From a virus: DNA of 64,000 bases. The first letter of the stretch is position 1. Every line of letters begins with the position of its first letter. Both the position numbers and the translations under genes were made by a program. The DNA lies in the IMG/VR virus record IMGVR_UViG_3300042922_001182, positions 124,001 through 188,000 of that record; one strand, written 5' to 3'. The notes under the pieces are model-generated. The model searched no databases. It worked only from the letters and a program-made list of their open reading frames with translations, and was not told the origin of the DNA. Positions 1-7,740 of the stretch are shown piece by piece.

Positions 1-43
1 CCTCATCAGCGGTGAGGAACGCCATCGACGTGTTGTCTTGCAT
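1..43 (-). CDS. 5' end of a minus-strand gene cut by the window edge
   Basis: An ATG at 43-41 on the minus strand follows a purine-rich ribosome binding site (GGAAGGAAAGAGAG). It opens a frame reading MQDNTSMAFLTADE before the window ends. The short spacing to the gene at 65-838 and the same direction suggest one transcription unit running leftwards. Nothing can be said of its function. Confidence 0.6.
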   Translation of the reverse strand, partial: MQDNTSMAFLTADE

Positions 44-64
44 TTTCTCTCTTTCCTTCCTGTG

Positions 65-838
65 TTAGCGGGAGACCAGGGCGATGAAGTCCGCCCGGAC
101 CTTGACCTGGAGCGACGGGCCGGAGACGTCCGAGATCGAGGGGGAGATGAACTTCTCGCAGAAATCATCACCGGCCAGGAATCCAGACTCGCCCTCCTCG
201 TCGAAGAGGATGCCCTTCACCATCTGGTAGTTGTCGTTCTCCTCGTCCTGGGCTAGCAGGACCTGGAGGACGTACACCGGGTCGTCGATGGTCCCCGGGA
301 GATCCCGGAGCACCTCAGCCAGGTGGTAGACGACGATGGCATCCTCCTGGGTCCGGACGGTCTTGCGGACGGTGGACATCATCAGGTCCTTCTTGCTCTC
401 CTCCGACTTGTAGGCCCCTGCCAGGGCCTTGCGGTTCTCGAAGCAGTAGGACACGAGGAAGCGGGTGAGGTTGTTCCTGTACGAGAGCACGAAGAACTCG
501 TACAGCTGCCTCGTGACCAATGCCATCGCGGACTCCAGGAGGTAGGTCTCCGGGAGGACGATGTTGAAGGACAGCGAGATCGCATCCAGGACCTTCTTGT
601 AGCCCTGCTTTCGGGCGGTCCTGAGGTCGTTGAGCATCTCCGAGTCGCCCTCGTTGAGGGCCTTGAGCATGCTGTGGCGCTCCTCGAACTCCCTGAGGAG
701 GTCGATCGGGCCGCCGGGCCCTCCCAGCTGGCCCACCTGCTCCGTGATGTTGCCCAGGAGGACGTCGTCGGACAGGTAGGCGATGATGTCCTCCCTGTTC
801 ATGATGCCTGCGGGGCGGTACTCCTCTTTGTCGATCAT
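65..838 (-). CDS. Hypothetical protein, 257 aa, in the terminase operon
   Basis: I do not recognise this protein. It is 257 residues, soluble, with no signal peptide or clear membrane segment, a helix-rich central part (about residues 45-170) and an acidic stretch near residue 205-220. The start is supported by GGAAAGAGACAAGA in front of the ATG. It lies 17 bp after the terminase gene and 21 bp before the next gene in the same direction, so it is probably co-transcribed with terminase. A packaging or head-assembly role (for example a small structural or neck protein) is inferred only from position. Confidence 0.75.
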   Translation of the reverse strand: MIDKEEYRPAGIMNREDIIAYLSDDVLLGNITEQVGQLGGPGGPIDLLREFEERHSMLKALNEGDSEMLNDLRTARKQGYKKVLDAISLSFNIVLPETYLLESAMALVTRQLYEFFVLSYRNNLTRFLVSYCFENRKALAGAYKSEESKKDLMMSTVRKTVRTQEDAIVVYHLAEVLRDLPGTIDDPVYVLQVLLAQDEENDNYQMVKGILFDEEGESGFLAGDDFCEKFISPSISDVSGPSLQVKVRADFIALVSR

Positions 839-855
839 TCTTGTCTCTTTCCTTC

Positions 856-2835
856 TTACTCGTTGAGTCCGAATACCTTGCCGAACTTCCTGGCGAGGGC
901 GCTGCCGTAGCCGTTCCTGGAACGGCGGGCTATCTCCTCCCTCACTATGGAGTCGCCCAGCGATTCCTGGCCGTGTGTCGATGCTCTCTTGTTGGCCTTG
1001 CCGAGCTGGGCGATCTGGCTGAGCGCCTTGCCGTGACCTTCTGTGGTGAGCGACCCGTCTGCGTTCTTCGTGTACTTCACGAACTTGGGAATGTTCTTAC
1101 CGTAGGCCATGCCGTAGCGGACCATCAGGTACGCGAAGAGCACGTCGTCGTGCTCGCCGCTGCGGTGCTCGATCTTGCCGTTCTTCTTGCGTTCCAGGTT
1201 CTTGATCTCGTTGAAGATGTCCTGGACGCGGACGATCTCGGGTTGGTCGTTGACGATGCCGTACAGCACCTCGTTGATCATCTTCTGGCGCGAGGACTGA
1301 TCCGTGTTGATGCCGTAGGTCCTGTCCTGGACGGGACGGGTGGTCTTGGCCGTCGGGGGCTTGACCTTCTTCTCGGCCTCCTTGGTCTTGAGCTCGTAGT
1401 AGACGTTGCGCTCGAAGTGCGTCTTGAGCAGGTTGTCGATGACGCCCTTGCCGTACGAGTTCCGCTCGATGAACATCACGCAGTTGGGCATGAGCGTCGC
1501 CAGCTCGCACAGAAGCTCTGTCAGCTCGGCGGTGTCGATGGCGCTGCTCTTGAAGTGCCCCATCGGTCGCAGGTCCTCCGGGTCGCAGATGACGATGGAG
1601 CTGGGATCTCGCATCAGGCCACCGGCGACGTCCACGCCGATCAGCCACGGCCTCCTCCAGTCGGTGATCTGCTCCACGAAGTTGAAGACGTAGTTGTCCA
1701 GGAGGTAGAGCTTACCGGCCGTGGTGCGGATAACGCCGTCTGCAATGGCGCTGAGCTGTTCCTCCTGGAAGGGGGAGGTGTTCGAGGCGTAGGTCCACTC
1801 CAGCAGGATCTCGCGCTTGACCATAAACATGTCGTTGTTCAGGTTTCGGCACTGCGTCCTGTACCAGCGCTCGCTGCGCCCGAGCTCCTGGTAGCTGAAC
1901 TTGATGTAGACGAAGTCGTTGGTGGAGATCTTGTCGATGTAGGCCTTGACCCTCTCGTGATCCCACTCGTAGAAGATCTCGTCGAAGGGCACCGCCGCCT
2001 GCATCATGTCGTAGCACTCCTTACCCGCCGGGTCATCCAGGTTGTTAGGAGTGGTGGTGATGACCTTGCCGTAGGGGGTGCCGTTCTTCATCGCGTTCTC
2101 CATCGCTCGGGATTGAGCCGGAGCAGCGGAGGAGTAGATGAACTTATTGAACTTGAGGAAGGCGAACTCGTCCCAGTAGATGCAGGCGGTGGTGGCGCCG
2201 CGCCCGAGCTTCTCGGCCTGGGAGTGGGAGGTGGCCGACGCCATGGTCTTGATCGTGTTCTTGTTCTTGGTGGAGCTGATGTACTCCAGGGCGTTGTTGT
2301 CCTGCTCCTCGACGAACTTGAGGTAGGAGGGGTTCAGCTCCCTGATGTTCTTCAGGCGCTGGAGGTTCAGCTTGGAGTCGGCGTACTCCTTGTTGCCGAA
2401 CAGGATGGTGGAGTTCTTCGTCCCGAAGTCGTAGATCCACGCGTAGACGCAGAGGGTCCCGATGGTCTTACCCGTCTGTCGGGGGAGCTCGACCATGATG
2501 TTCAGGTTGTTGAGCATGCACCAGACGAGGGCGAGGTTGCCACGGTTCAGCACGAACTGGGTGATGCCGCCGTCCTCCGGGATCCTCACCACCTCCCTGA
2601 TGTAGTACCAAGGGTTCCTGGCCACCTCCACTGAGATCCTCAGCTTCTGCTCCTGGGTGAGCGTCTCGCTGTGAGGGTCCACGCCCCGGAGGGTCTGGTC
2701 GTAGAGCTTCAGGAAGAACTTGTTGTTCTTGACGCCGAGCCTGCGGAGCTCGTACCACATCTTGATGAACGACTCGTTGTGGGTCTTGTCGTCGTAGATG
2801 AACTCGCCCTTCTCGTCCTGTTGGGGAAGGATCAT
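856..2835 (-). CDS. terL: Terminase large subunit (T4 gp17-like)
   Basis: The 659-residue protein is the packaging motor ATPase and headful nuclease that moves phage DNA into the prohead. The ATPase domain has a Walker A motif LPRQTGKT at residues 117-124 and a Walker B motif IYWDE at 219-223. A motif III-like TTTPNN follows at 260-265. The C-terminal RNase H-fold nuclease domain shows the acidic residues expected in this family: D402 in GVDVAGG, E457 in FIERNS and D563/D564 in GEHDDVLFAY. The length is typical of T4-type terminases. The start has AGGAGG eight bases upstream. Neighbours are a zinc-protease-like gene (3 bp apart) and a hypothetical gene. No small terminase subunit is recognisable here. 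Confidence 0.95.
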   Translation of the reverse strand: MILPQQDEKGEFIYDDKTHNESFIKMWYELRRLGVKNNKFFLKLYDQTLRGVDPHSETLTQEQKLRISVEVARNPWYYIREVVRIPEDGGITQFVLNRGNLALVWCMLNNLNIMVELPRQTGKTIGTLCVYAWIYDFGTKNSTILFGNKEYADSKLNLQRLKNIRELNPSYLKFVEEQDNNALEYISSTKNKNTIKTMASATSHSQAEKLGRGATTACIYWDEFAFLKFNKFIYSSAAPAQSRAMENAMKNGTPYGKVITTTPNNLDDPAGKECYDMMQAAVPFDEIFYEWDHERVKAYIDKISTNDFVYIKFSYQELGRSERWYRTQCRNLNNDMFMVKREILLEWTYASNTSPFQEEQLSAIADGVIRTTAGKLYLLDNYVFNFVEQITDWRRPWLIGVDVAGGLMRDPSSIVICDPEDLRPMGHFKSSAIDTAELTELLCELATLMPNCVMFIERNSYGKGVIDNLLKTHFERNVYYELKTKEAEKKVKPPTAKTTRPVQDRTYGINTDQSSRQKMINEVLYGIVNDQPEIVRVQDIFNEIKNLERKKNGKIEHRSGEHDDVLFAYLMVRYGMAYGKNIPKFVKYTKNADGSLTTEGHGKALSQIAQLGKANKRASTHGQESLGDSIVREEIARRSRNGYGSALARKFGKVFGLNE

Positions 2836-2837
2836 AC

Positions 2838-3680
2838 CTAAGCCCTCCTGATGATCCTCAGCTGCTCGGAGATGAGCTTCCGCTGAGAGTCGGTCTTGGC
2901 TTCCCTGAGCTCCCGCTCAAGCTCTCGGATGATCTCCGCCCTGCGGTGGTGGAAGCTGAGGAGGGTGGTGGCGGCCCACTGGACCTTGCGCTCCGTCTGG
3001 GTGTCCCTCTGGGACTCCGCCATGGCGCCGAGCTTCTTGAGGACGGAGTGCAGCTCCGGCCCGTAGCCGTAGGAGATGGCCATGCTGTCGGCGGACTGCT
3101 CGATCTTGGAGCGTCGCATCTCCTCGACGAAGCCGCTGGAGAGGATGAATGCCAGGGGGATGGCGATCACGGCACCGGCTCCAGGGATGACGGCTAGCGC
3201 GGCCCCGGTCAGCCCCAGTAGGACCAGCTGCGTCGCGAGGTAGGCGGTGGCCCAGTTGCTCTCGCCCTTTAGGTCGGCCTTGTGGCCCACCTCGTGCAGC
3301 AGGACGGCCGTCATCTCCTTGGCGGTGAAAGCGCCGTCCGCAGCGCGGTCGAGGGCCTTCCCGTCGAGGGTGACGACCACCCCGGTCAGCCGGTCGAAGG
3401 TGATGCCCTTCTCCCCGCGAGCCATCCCGTTGGACACCTGCATGATGTCCTCCACCGAAGGCGAGCAGCTCATGAAGAAGAACTTATCGCCCGGAGAGGC
3501 CGGATAGATCTCGACGACGCACTGGATGCCGAAGACCTCCCTCATCAACCCACCAAGCATCTCAAGATCCGAGCTGCAATCGGGGCGATTCGACCTCTTG
3601 CACTTGCCGATGATGTTTGCGAAGCACTGATCGACCGCGTCGAGCCTAGGCTCCTCGTATACCTTCTCCATCAGATACAT
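2838..3680 (-). CDS. Membrane-anchored zinc metalloprotease-like protein (M48-like)
   Basis: The 280-residue protein has HEVGH at residues 129-133, a zincin HExxH motif. It is followed after about 60 residues by EQSAD (E194 and D198), the spacing and pattern of M48-type peptidases, in which the downstream glutamate is the third zinc ligand. Between them lies a long hydrophobic stretch (about 147-183) that should form one or two membrane helices, also as in M48 enzymes. The start is set by AGGAGGG seven bases before the ATG. It is the first gene upstream of terminase in this operon. It could be a processing protease or act on the host membrane. It does not look like a known prohead protease, so the substrate is unknown. 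Confidence 0.6.
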   Translation of the reverse strand: MYLMEKVYEEPRLDAVDQCFANIIGKCKRSNRPDCSSDLEMLGGLMREVFGIQCVVEIYPASPGDKFFFMSCSPSVEDIMQVSNGMARGEKGITFDRLTGVVVTLDGKALDRAADGAFTAKEMTAVLLHEVGHKADLKGESNWATAYLATQLVLLGLTGAALAVIPGAGAVIAIPLAFILSSGFVEEMRRSKIEQSADSMAISYGYGPELHSVLKKLGAMAESQRDTQTERKVQWAATTLLSFHHRRAEIIRELERELREAKTDSQRKLISEQLRIIRRA

Positions 3681-3804
3681 GTCGGTTCCCTCCTACCGGC
3701 CTCTGGGCCGCGTTATCAACCTGTTAGGCGGACGCCAAACAGGTAACTCTCCGAGCTTCGGAGACACGTCTTACAAAAATCGAAACTATTGGCTAAGCGG
3801 ACAA

Positions 3805-3811
3805 ATATTAT
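3805..3811 (+). promoter_or_regulatory. ATATTAT phage promoter-like motif
   Basis: ATATTAT in the context GGACAAATATTATTTTGG lies about 35 bases upstream of the start at 3845, in the short divergent gap between the leftward operon and the rightward small genes. The same heptamer recurs before other first genes in this window (see findings). Its role as a promoter is inferred. Confidence 0.5.
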
Positions 3812-3844
3812 TTTGGTGAGCAGATGAAGAAAGGACCTATCATC

Positions 3845-4210
3845 ATGAATCTTAGCACCGCCGCTCGCCTCCTCGACATGGGCCTCCTGGCTCGCTCCAA
3901 GAGGAAGATCGTCGTCAACTCCGAGGACCTGGACAAGGTCATGGAGCTGGCGGCCAAGGTCAACTCACCGGGGGCCCGTATCAGCACCGATGGCCACGAC
4001 GTCACCGTCGAGCACGCCGGTGGCGTGGACACCTACCAGGTGTTCTGGAGAGGCCACAAGCAGCTCCTGGCGTCGGAGTGCCCGGCCTACAAGAAGATCC
4101 TGGACAAACAGGACTTCACGGCCAATCTTGGTCGGCTGTCCGACCTCAACCCGGAAGAGTCTATGATCCTGCCCCTGGATTTCGGTGAATTCGAGGAGCC
4201 CCAGTTCTAA
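3845..4210 (+). CDS. Hypothetical protein, 121 aa
   Basis: Unrecognised soluble protein beginning MNLSTAARLLDMG. I chose the ATG at 3845 rather than the in-frame ATG at 3824, because AAAGGA sits nine bases before it while the upstream ATG has no proper Shine-Dalgarno site. The C-terminus is acidic (DFGEFEEPQF). It is the first of three small rightward genes sharing one promoter-like motif and ending at a bidirectional terminator. Confidence 0.75.
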   Translation: MNLSTAARLLDMGLLARSKRKIVVNSEDLDKVMELAAKVNSPGARISTDGHDVTVEHAGGVDTYQVFWRGHKQLLASECPAYKKILDKQDFTANLGRLSDLNPEESMILPLDFGEFEEPQF

Positions 4211-4246
4211 CCCAACCGCTTAGCCTCCCGAAAGGAGACAATTACA

Positions 4247-4390
4247 ATGAAGAACAACATCGACGTTACCAAGCCCGAAGATCTCGCCAGCATTTTCACC
4301 TACAAAAAGGCCGAGACCAAGAAGACCACGAAGACCGTTCAGCCCGACGTCACCGATCCCAAGTACCTTCGGTCCATCTTTTCCTACTAG
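4247..4390 (+). CDS. Small protein, 47 aa, with two SIF(T/S)Y motifs
   Basis: An ATG at 4247 preceded by AAAGGAGA starts a 47-codon frame ending with TAG at 4388-4390. The protein is lysine- and threonine-rich in the middle and carries the same short pattern twice: DLASIFTY near residues 12-19 and YLRSIFSY at the very C-terminus (40-47). The leader CCTCCCGAAAGGAGACA is repeated before the next gene, which supports translation of both. Function unknown. The duplicated L-x-S-I-F pattern resembles short hydrophobic peptides that dock on sliding clamps, but this is speculation. Confidence 0.65.
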   Translation: MKNNIDVTKPEDLASIFTYKKAETKKTTKTVQPDVTDPKYLRSIFSY

Positions 4391-4433
4391 CGCCCCACCA
4401 CTTCCACGCCCTCCCGAAAGGAGACACTCCACC

Positions 4434-4823
4434 ATGTACAAGAACAACGCCATCAAGCCCATGCACTCCGAGGTTGAGGAGGCCAAGCTGGCACACTGGC
4501 ACGTCATCCGCGACACCCTCAAAGGGGTGGACAAGGTCAACGGCGAGGAGATCAAGCTCATCCAGCTGACCAGCGACCTCACGGTCTTGGTCCAGACGGT
4601 CATGGGCTTCTACGAGATGGTCATCGACGGTGACTCGGTGGTCGCTCGCCCCTGCGTTATGACCATCGAGGATATCGACCTCCCCGTCATCTGCACCATC
4701 TACCGCGATATCAACCTCATCGGTAAAAATGATCGCAAGTCCACTGCCAAGGAGAAGATCGATACCACCGAGGTAAACCCTGCGACCTCCCTCGGTTCGA
4801 TGCTCGGCGGTATGTTCAGCTAA
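4434..4823 (+). CDS. Hypothetical protein, 129 aa
   Basis: Unrecognised protein beginning MYKNNAIKPMHSE, preceded by the same CCTCCCGAAAGGAGACA leader as the 47-aa gene, which fixes the start. It has an apparently globular core (residues 15-100) and ends in a glycine/methionine-rich hydrophobic tail (SLGSMLGGMFS). It is the last gene before a strong bidirectional terminator that separates it from the convergent major capsid gene. Confidence 0.8.
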   Translation: MYKNNAIKPMHSEVEEAKLAHWHVIRDTLKGVDKVNGEEIKLIQLTSDLTVLVQTVMGFYEMVIDGDSVVARPCVMTIEDIDLPVICTIYRDINLIGKNDRKSTAKEKIDTTEVNPATSLGSMLGGMFS

Positions 4824-4832
4824 AAAGAAAAG

Positions 4833-4862
4833 GGGTACCCGGTGGGTACCCTCTTCTTTTTT
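4833..4862. terminator. Bidirectional intrinsic terminator
   Basis: GGGTACCC (4833-4840) and GGGTACCC (4844-4851) form an 8-bp stem with a GGT loop. A run of T follows on the plus strand (CTCTTCTTTTTT) and an A-rich run (TAAAAAGAAAA) precedes it, giving a T-run on the minus strand. It serves the small genes on the plus strand and the capsid gene on the minus strand. Confidence 0.85.
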
Positions 4863-4873
4863 GCAAGCGAGAA

Positions 4874-4895
4874 CCCGCATCCTCTCGGATGCGGG
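4874..4895 (-). terminator. Hairpin downstream of the capsid gene
   Basis: CCCGCATCC (4874-4882) and GGATGCGGG (4887-4895) form a 9-bp stem with a TCTC loop, extended by GCAAG/CTTGC outside. It lies just past the capsid stop codon on the minus strand. There is no immediate T-run, so it may stabilise the mRNA 3' end, with termination at the next hairpin. Confidence 0.5.
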
Positions 4896-4935
4896 CTATC
4901 ACTTGCGAAACGGCTCTCGTCAGGAGGAACGAGAA

Positions 4936-6540
4936 CTAGGCGGGCATCGTGCCGTTGTTGTTGAGGATGGTGATCTCGCACGCCACCGGGTTCAGCTCCT
5001 CGATGGTGTCGCGACGGGTGACCATGATGTTCGGCACGTTGCCGTTCATCGGGTCGCGGTAGTCGCGCTCCACGTTGAAGGTGTACGGGTAGTACTTGAA
5101 CGTCATCTGCTTGTTGCTGGAGGGGATGAAGATCATGCGGATCTTGCCCTGCGGCACGTTGTCGGACGACACCACGGCGTAGCGGTTGGCCGCGCCGGAC
5201 ACCACGCCGAAGTTGTAGTTCACGTCCACGCCGCCCATGTCGGCCGTCGCGTTGGTGAACTGCCACTCCACGCCCACGAGCACGGCGGCGTCGATGGGGT
5301 TGCAGATGATGGCGTAGGAGCCGGAGTAGTACGAGGAGTCCGACTTCATCTTGTTGGCGAAGTAGTCGATGACGCCGCGCAGCTCCTTCTTCCACTCGGT
5401 CGGCGAACCGGCGTAACCGGCCGACGGGTGGCAGTCGAAGGAACCCTGGTAGATCTCGCCGTGGAAGTGGAACGAGCGATCCAGGAACTTCAGGATCTCG
5501 CGGTCGACCTTCTGGGCGTGGACGTTGGAGATGATGTCAACCGCCTCCAGCGCCGAGTCGATGTTGTACAGGGCCAGGTTGTCCTGCAGGAACTCGATGG
5601 GCAGGGGCGAGTTGATGTGGGCGCCGGTGCCGATGACGACTTCCTTCAGGCGGATGTCGAAGCCGACGGCCTCGCCGTGGTTGCTGTTCTCATCCGTCAG
5701 GTAGCCGCGAACGACGACGCTCTTGGCGGTGCCTTCGACCGAGGTCAGGCGCAGCAGGCCGGTGACGCGGTCCAGGGCGCCCGTCAGGGTGCAGACCACG
5801 GTCTTGGCGGTGGGGGCGGCGGAGTCGGTGTAGGGCACGACGACCTCGCCGAAGAGGCGGTTGTCGTTGCTGAGGCGCAGCTCGACATCCTCGACCAGCA
5901 CGTCGACGGTGGTGGTGTCGGTCTTGGTGACGGTCACGGTGACCTTGTCGATGACGAAGTTGGCGTCGATCGAGTCACCGGCCTCCAGCGAGGCGCCAGC
6001 GACCAGCGTGATCAGGTTCACGCCCTTGGCGGGCATGGTGATCGGGTCGGTCGACAGCTTGGTCTTCTCCAAGATGGTGTCGGCGTCGGTGCGCATCGCC
6101 TGCGGCAGGTAGGCCTTGGTGCCGTCCTGGCGCTTGATGTAGGGGGTCAGCCAGGAGATCGAGAACTTCGGCAGGCGGACCGCCTCGGTGGGGATCGCCA
6201 TCTTGAGGCCGATCTTGGGCCACGACTTGCGGATCATGGGCATCGACAGGGCCGACACCGCCGCGATGTTCGCGGTCACGCTCTCGCTCAGGAAGTGGGT
6301 GCGGTTGTTCTTGATGAGCTGCTCGAAGGCAGCGGCATCCTCGGCCCGCAGACCCTTGCTGAGGAGCTCGATGTAGCTCTCGAAGTACGCCTGGTCGGCC
6401 ATGATTTCCTTCACGCCCTCCAGGGTGGTGACGCGCACACGGTCGCCTTCGAACTTCTCGGCGGCCTCGCGGATCACCTGAGACGCCTTGTCGGTCGTGA
6501 CGGGCGCCTGGTGCATGCTGGGGTAGATAATCTCGGACAT
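4936..6540 (-). CDS. Major capsid protein (probable)
   Basis: The 534-residue protein is the best candidate for the main shell protein. Its C-terminal part has the HK97/T4 gp23-like pattern seen in jumbo phage capsid proteins: a beta-rich stretch GKIRMIFIPSSNKQMTFKYY followed by PYTFNVERD, then the conserved run IMVTRRDTIEELNPVACEIT. Residues about 170-320 are Val/Thr-rich and probably an inserted beta domain. It has a strong ribosome binding site (AAAAGGAG), its own long 5' leader, and two hairpins after the stop, as expected for a highly expressed gene. The nearby LLTE leader proteins fit a head operon. An N-terminal propeptide is possible (for example at IRE25|A). I call it by pattern, not by alignment. 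Confidence 0.75.
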   Translation of the reverse strand: MSEIIYPSMHQAPVTTDKASQVIREAAEKFEGDRVRVTTLEGVKEIMADQAYFESYIELLSKGLRAEDAAAFEQLIKNNRTHFLSESVTANIAAVSALSMPMIRKSWPKIGLKMAIPTEAVRLPKFSISWLTPYIKRQDGTKAYLPQAMRTDADTILEKTKLSTDPITMPAKGVNLITLVAGASLEAGDSIDANFVIDKVTVTVTKTDTTTVDVLVEDVELRLSNDNRLFGEVVVPYTDSAAPTAKTVVCTLTGALDRVTGLLRLTSVEGTAKSVVVRGYLTDENSNHGEAVGFDIRLKEVVIGTGAHINSPLPIEFLQDNLALYNIDSALEAVDIISNVHAQKVDREILKFLDRSFHFHGEIYQGSFDCHPSAGYAGSPTEWKKELRGVIDYFANKMKSDSSYYSGSYAIICNPIDAAVLVGVEWQFTNATADMGGVDVNYNFGVVSGAANRYAVVSSDNVPQGKIRMIFIPSSNKQMTFKYYPYTFNVERDYRDPMNGNVPNIMVTRRDTIEELNPVACEITILNNNGTMPA

Positions 6541-6646
6541 TCCTCATCGCTCCTTTTCTTGAAAGCCATTCGCAGGGCATCTCGCGCAATCCCATCGAAA
6601 GTACCTTATTCGAGGTCGCCCGGCGCCGCTAGTTTATTTTATTGTT

Positions 6647-7264
6647 TTAGTTGGTGCTGAACTTGGAGAGCAAGTTCGCGCTGACCTCGGTGCTCATTTG
6701 CATGGCGAGATACACCGCGAGCATTTTCGTGTACTGGATGGTCGTGAGGTCGCGGGATAGGAGGAACCTCATCTTGTCGACGTTGTCGGAGACCGTGGCC
6801 AACAGCTCTCTGTAAACCTCCAGCTCCTTCCCACCCATCTCCGTTGTGTTGATCTTCTCATACGTGTTGAGAAGGTCCTCGGAAGTGGTGATGAGGTCGA
6901 GGACGTCTCCTGCAAGCAGATACTTCTTCCTCTTGTCCTCGGGGGTCTCGGGGGCGGGCTCCTCCGGGATCTCCTCCGTCTCCTCTCCCTCGACGGGCTC
7001 CTCGCCGGTGTCCTCGACGGGCTCCTCCTCGCCGAAGCCGTCGTCGGCTGGTTCCTCCTCGCCGAAGCCGTCGTCGGCGGGCTCATCCTCTACGGGCTCC
7101 TCCTCTCCCTCCTCGGGAGCGGGGGTGTCTCCGTCTCCCTCGGTGTCGTCGGGGGCTTCGAGGTCGGTTCCGACTTCCTCGCCGGTCTCCTCTACCCCCG
7201 CCGTCTTGGCCTTGGGGGCCTCGGTCAACAGGTCCCGACGGTTTCTGTATTCACTCAGGAACAT
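6647..7264 (-). CDS. Acidic head-associated protein, 205 aa, with possible LLTE leader
   Basis: The protein opens MFLSEYRNRRDLLTE followed by Ala, a short basic leader ending in L-x-E, the cleavage pattern of T4-type prohead proteases. Residues about 25-105 are extremely acidic, with repeats such as EEPADDGFGE. The C-terminal 90 residues (from KRKKYLL) look like a compact helical domain. It sits directly upstream of the capsid gene. An internal head or scaffold protein carried into the prohead by its leader is inferred from composition, leader and location. Confidence 0.7.
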   Translation of the reverse strand: MFLSEYRNRRDLLTEAPKAKTAGVEETGEEVGTDLEAPDDTEGDGDTPAPEEGEEEPVEDEPADDGFGEEEPADDGFGEEEPVEDTGEEPVEGEETEEIPEEPAPETPEDKRKKYLLAGDVLDLITTSEDLLNTYEKINTTEMGGKELEVYRELLATVSDNVDKMRFLLSRDLTTIQYTKMLAVYLAMQMSTEVSANLLSKFSTN

Positions 7265-7277
7265 CTTCCCTCCTATC

Positions 7278-7727
7278 CTATACGGCCTTGTAGCCCTTGA
7301 TCTTGTTGATGCTCCATTCGAGCTTGTGCTTGACCTCGATGAGCTTGTACCTGGCCTGCTTGGCCGATTCGCCCTTGTCCTCCTCCAGGTCCTTGATCTT
7401 GGCGTCGGTGGTCTCCAGCTCGGCGCTGAGGCGGTCGAGCAGCCTCTCCTTCTGGGCGTCGGTGATGGTCTTGGAGACCCTGCGGTTGACGAACCAGACC
7501 ATCAGCGCCAGCAGGGGGTTGATGGGCAGGATGGCGATGGAGATCAGCGCGTGCTTCAGCGTGGAGAAGAACTCCGAGTCGGCTCCTCCGTCCTCCAGCT
7601 CCTTCTCGTCCACCTGGTACATGGCCTTGACCATGTCCATGAAGCCGCTCTTCTTCTCCTCCTGCTTCTTCTCCTCCTGCTTCTCCTCCTCGGTCAGCAG
7701 CCTGTTCCTATTGTAGTACGCGGTCAC
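7278..7727 (-). CDS. Membrane-segment protein, 149 aa, with LLTE leader and GTG start
   Basis: A GTG start follows AGAGAGGAG. The N-terminus MTAYYNRNRLLTE resembles that of the neighbour (YRNRRDLLTE), again ending in L-x-E. A lysine/glutamate-rich stretch follows. A hydrophobic segment lies around residues 57-80 (ALISIAILPINPLLALMVWF), and the C-terminal 65 residues form a likely coiled coil. It lies 13 bp upstream of the acidic protein gene. Function unknown. The shared leader suggests packaging into the head and processing. Confidence 0.7.
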   Translation of the reverse strand: MTAYYNRNRLLTEEEKQEEKKQEEKKSGFMDMVKAMYQVDEKELEDGGADSEFFSTLKHALISIAILPINPLLALMVWFVNRRVSKTITDAQKERLLDRLSAELETTDAKIKDLEEDKGESAKQARYKLIEVKHKLEWSINKIKGYKAV

Positions 7728-7740
7728 GTTTCTCTCCTCT

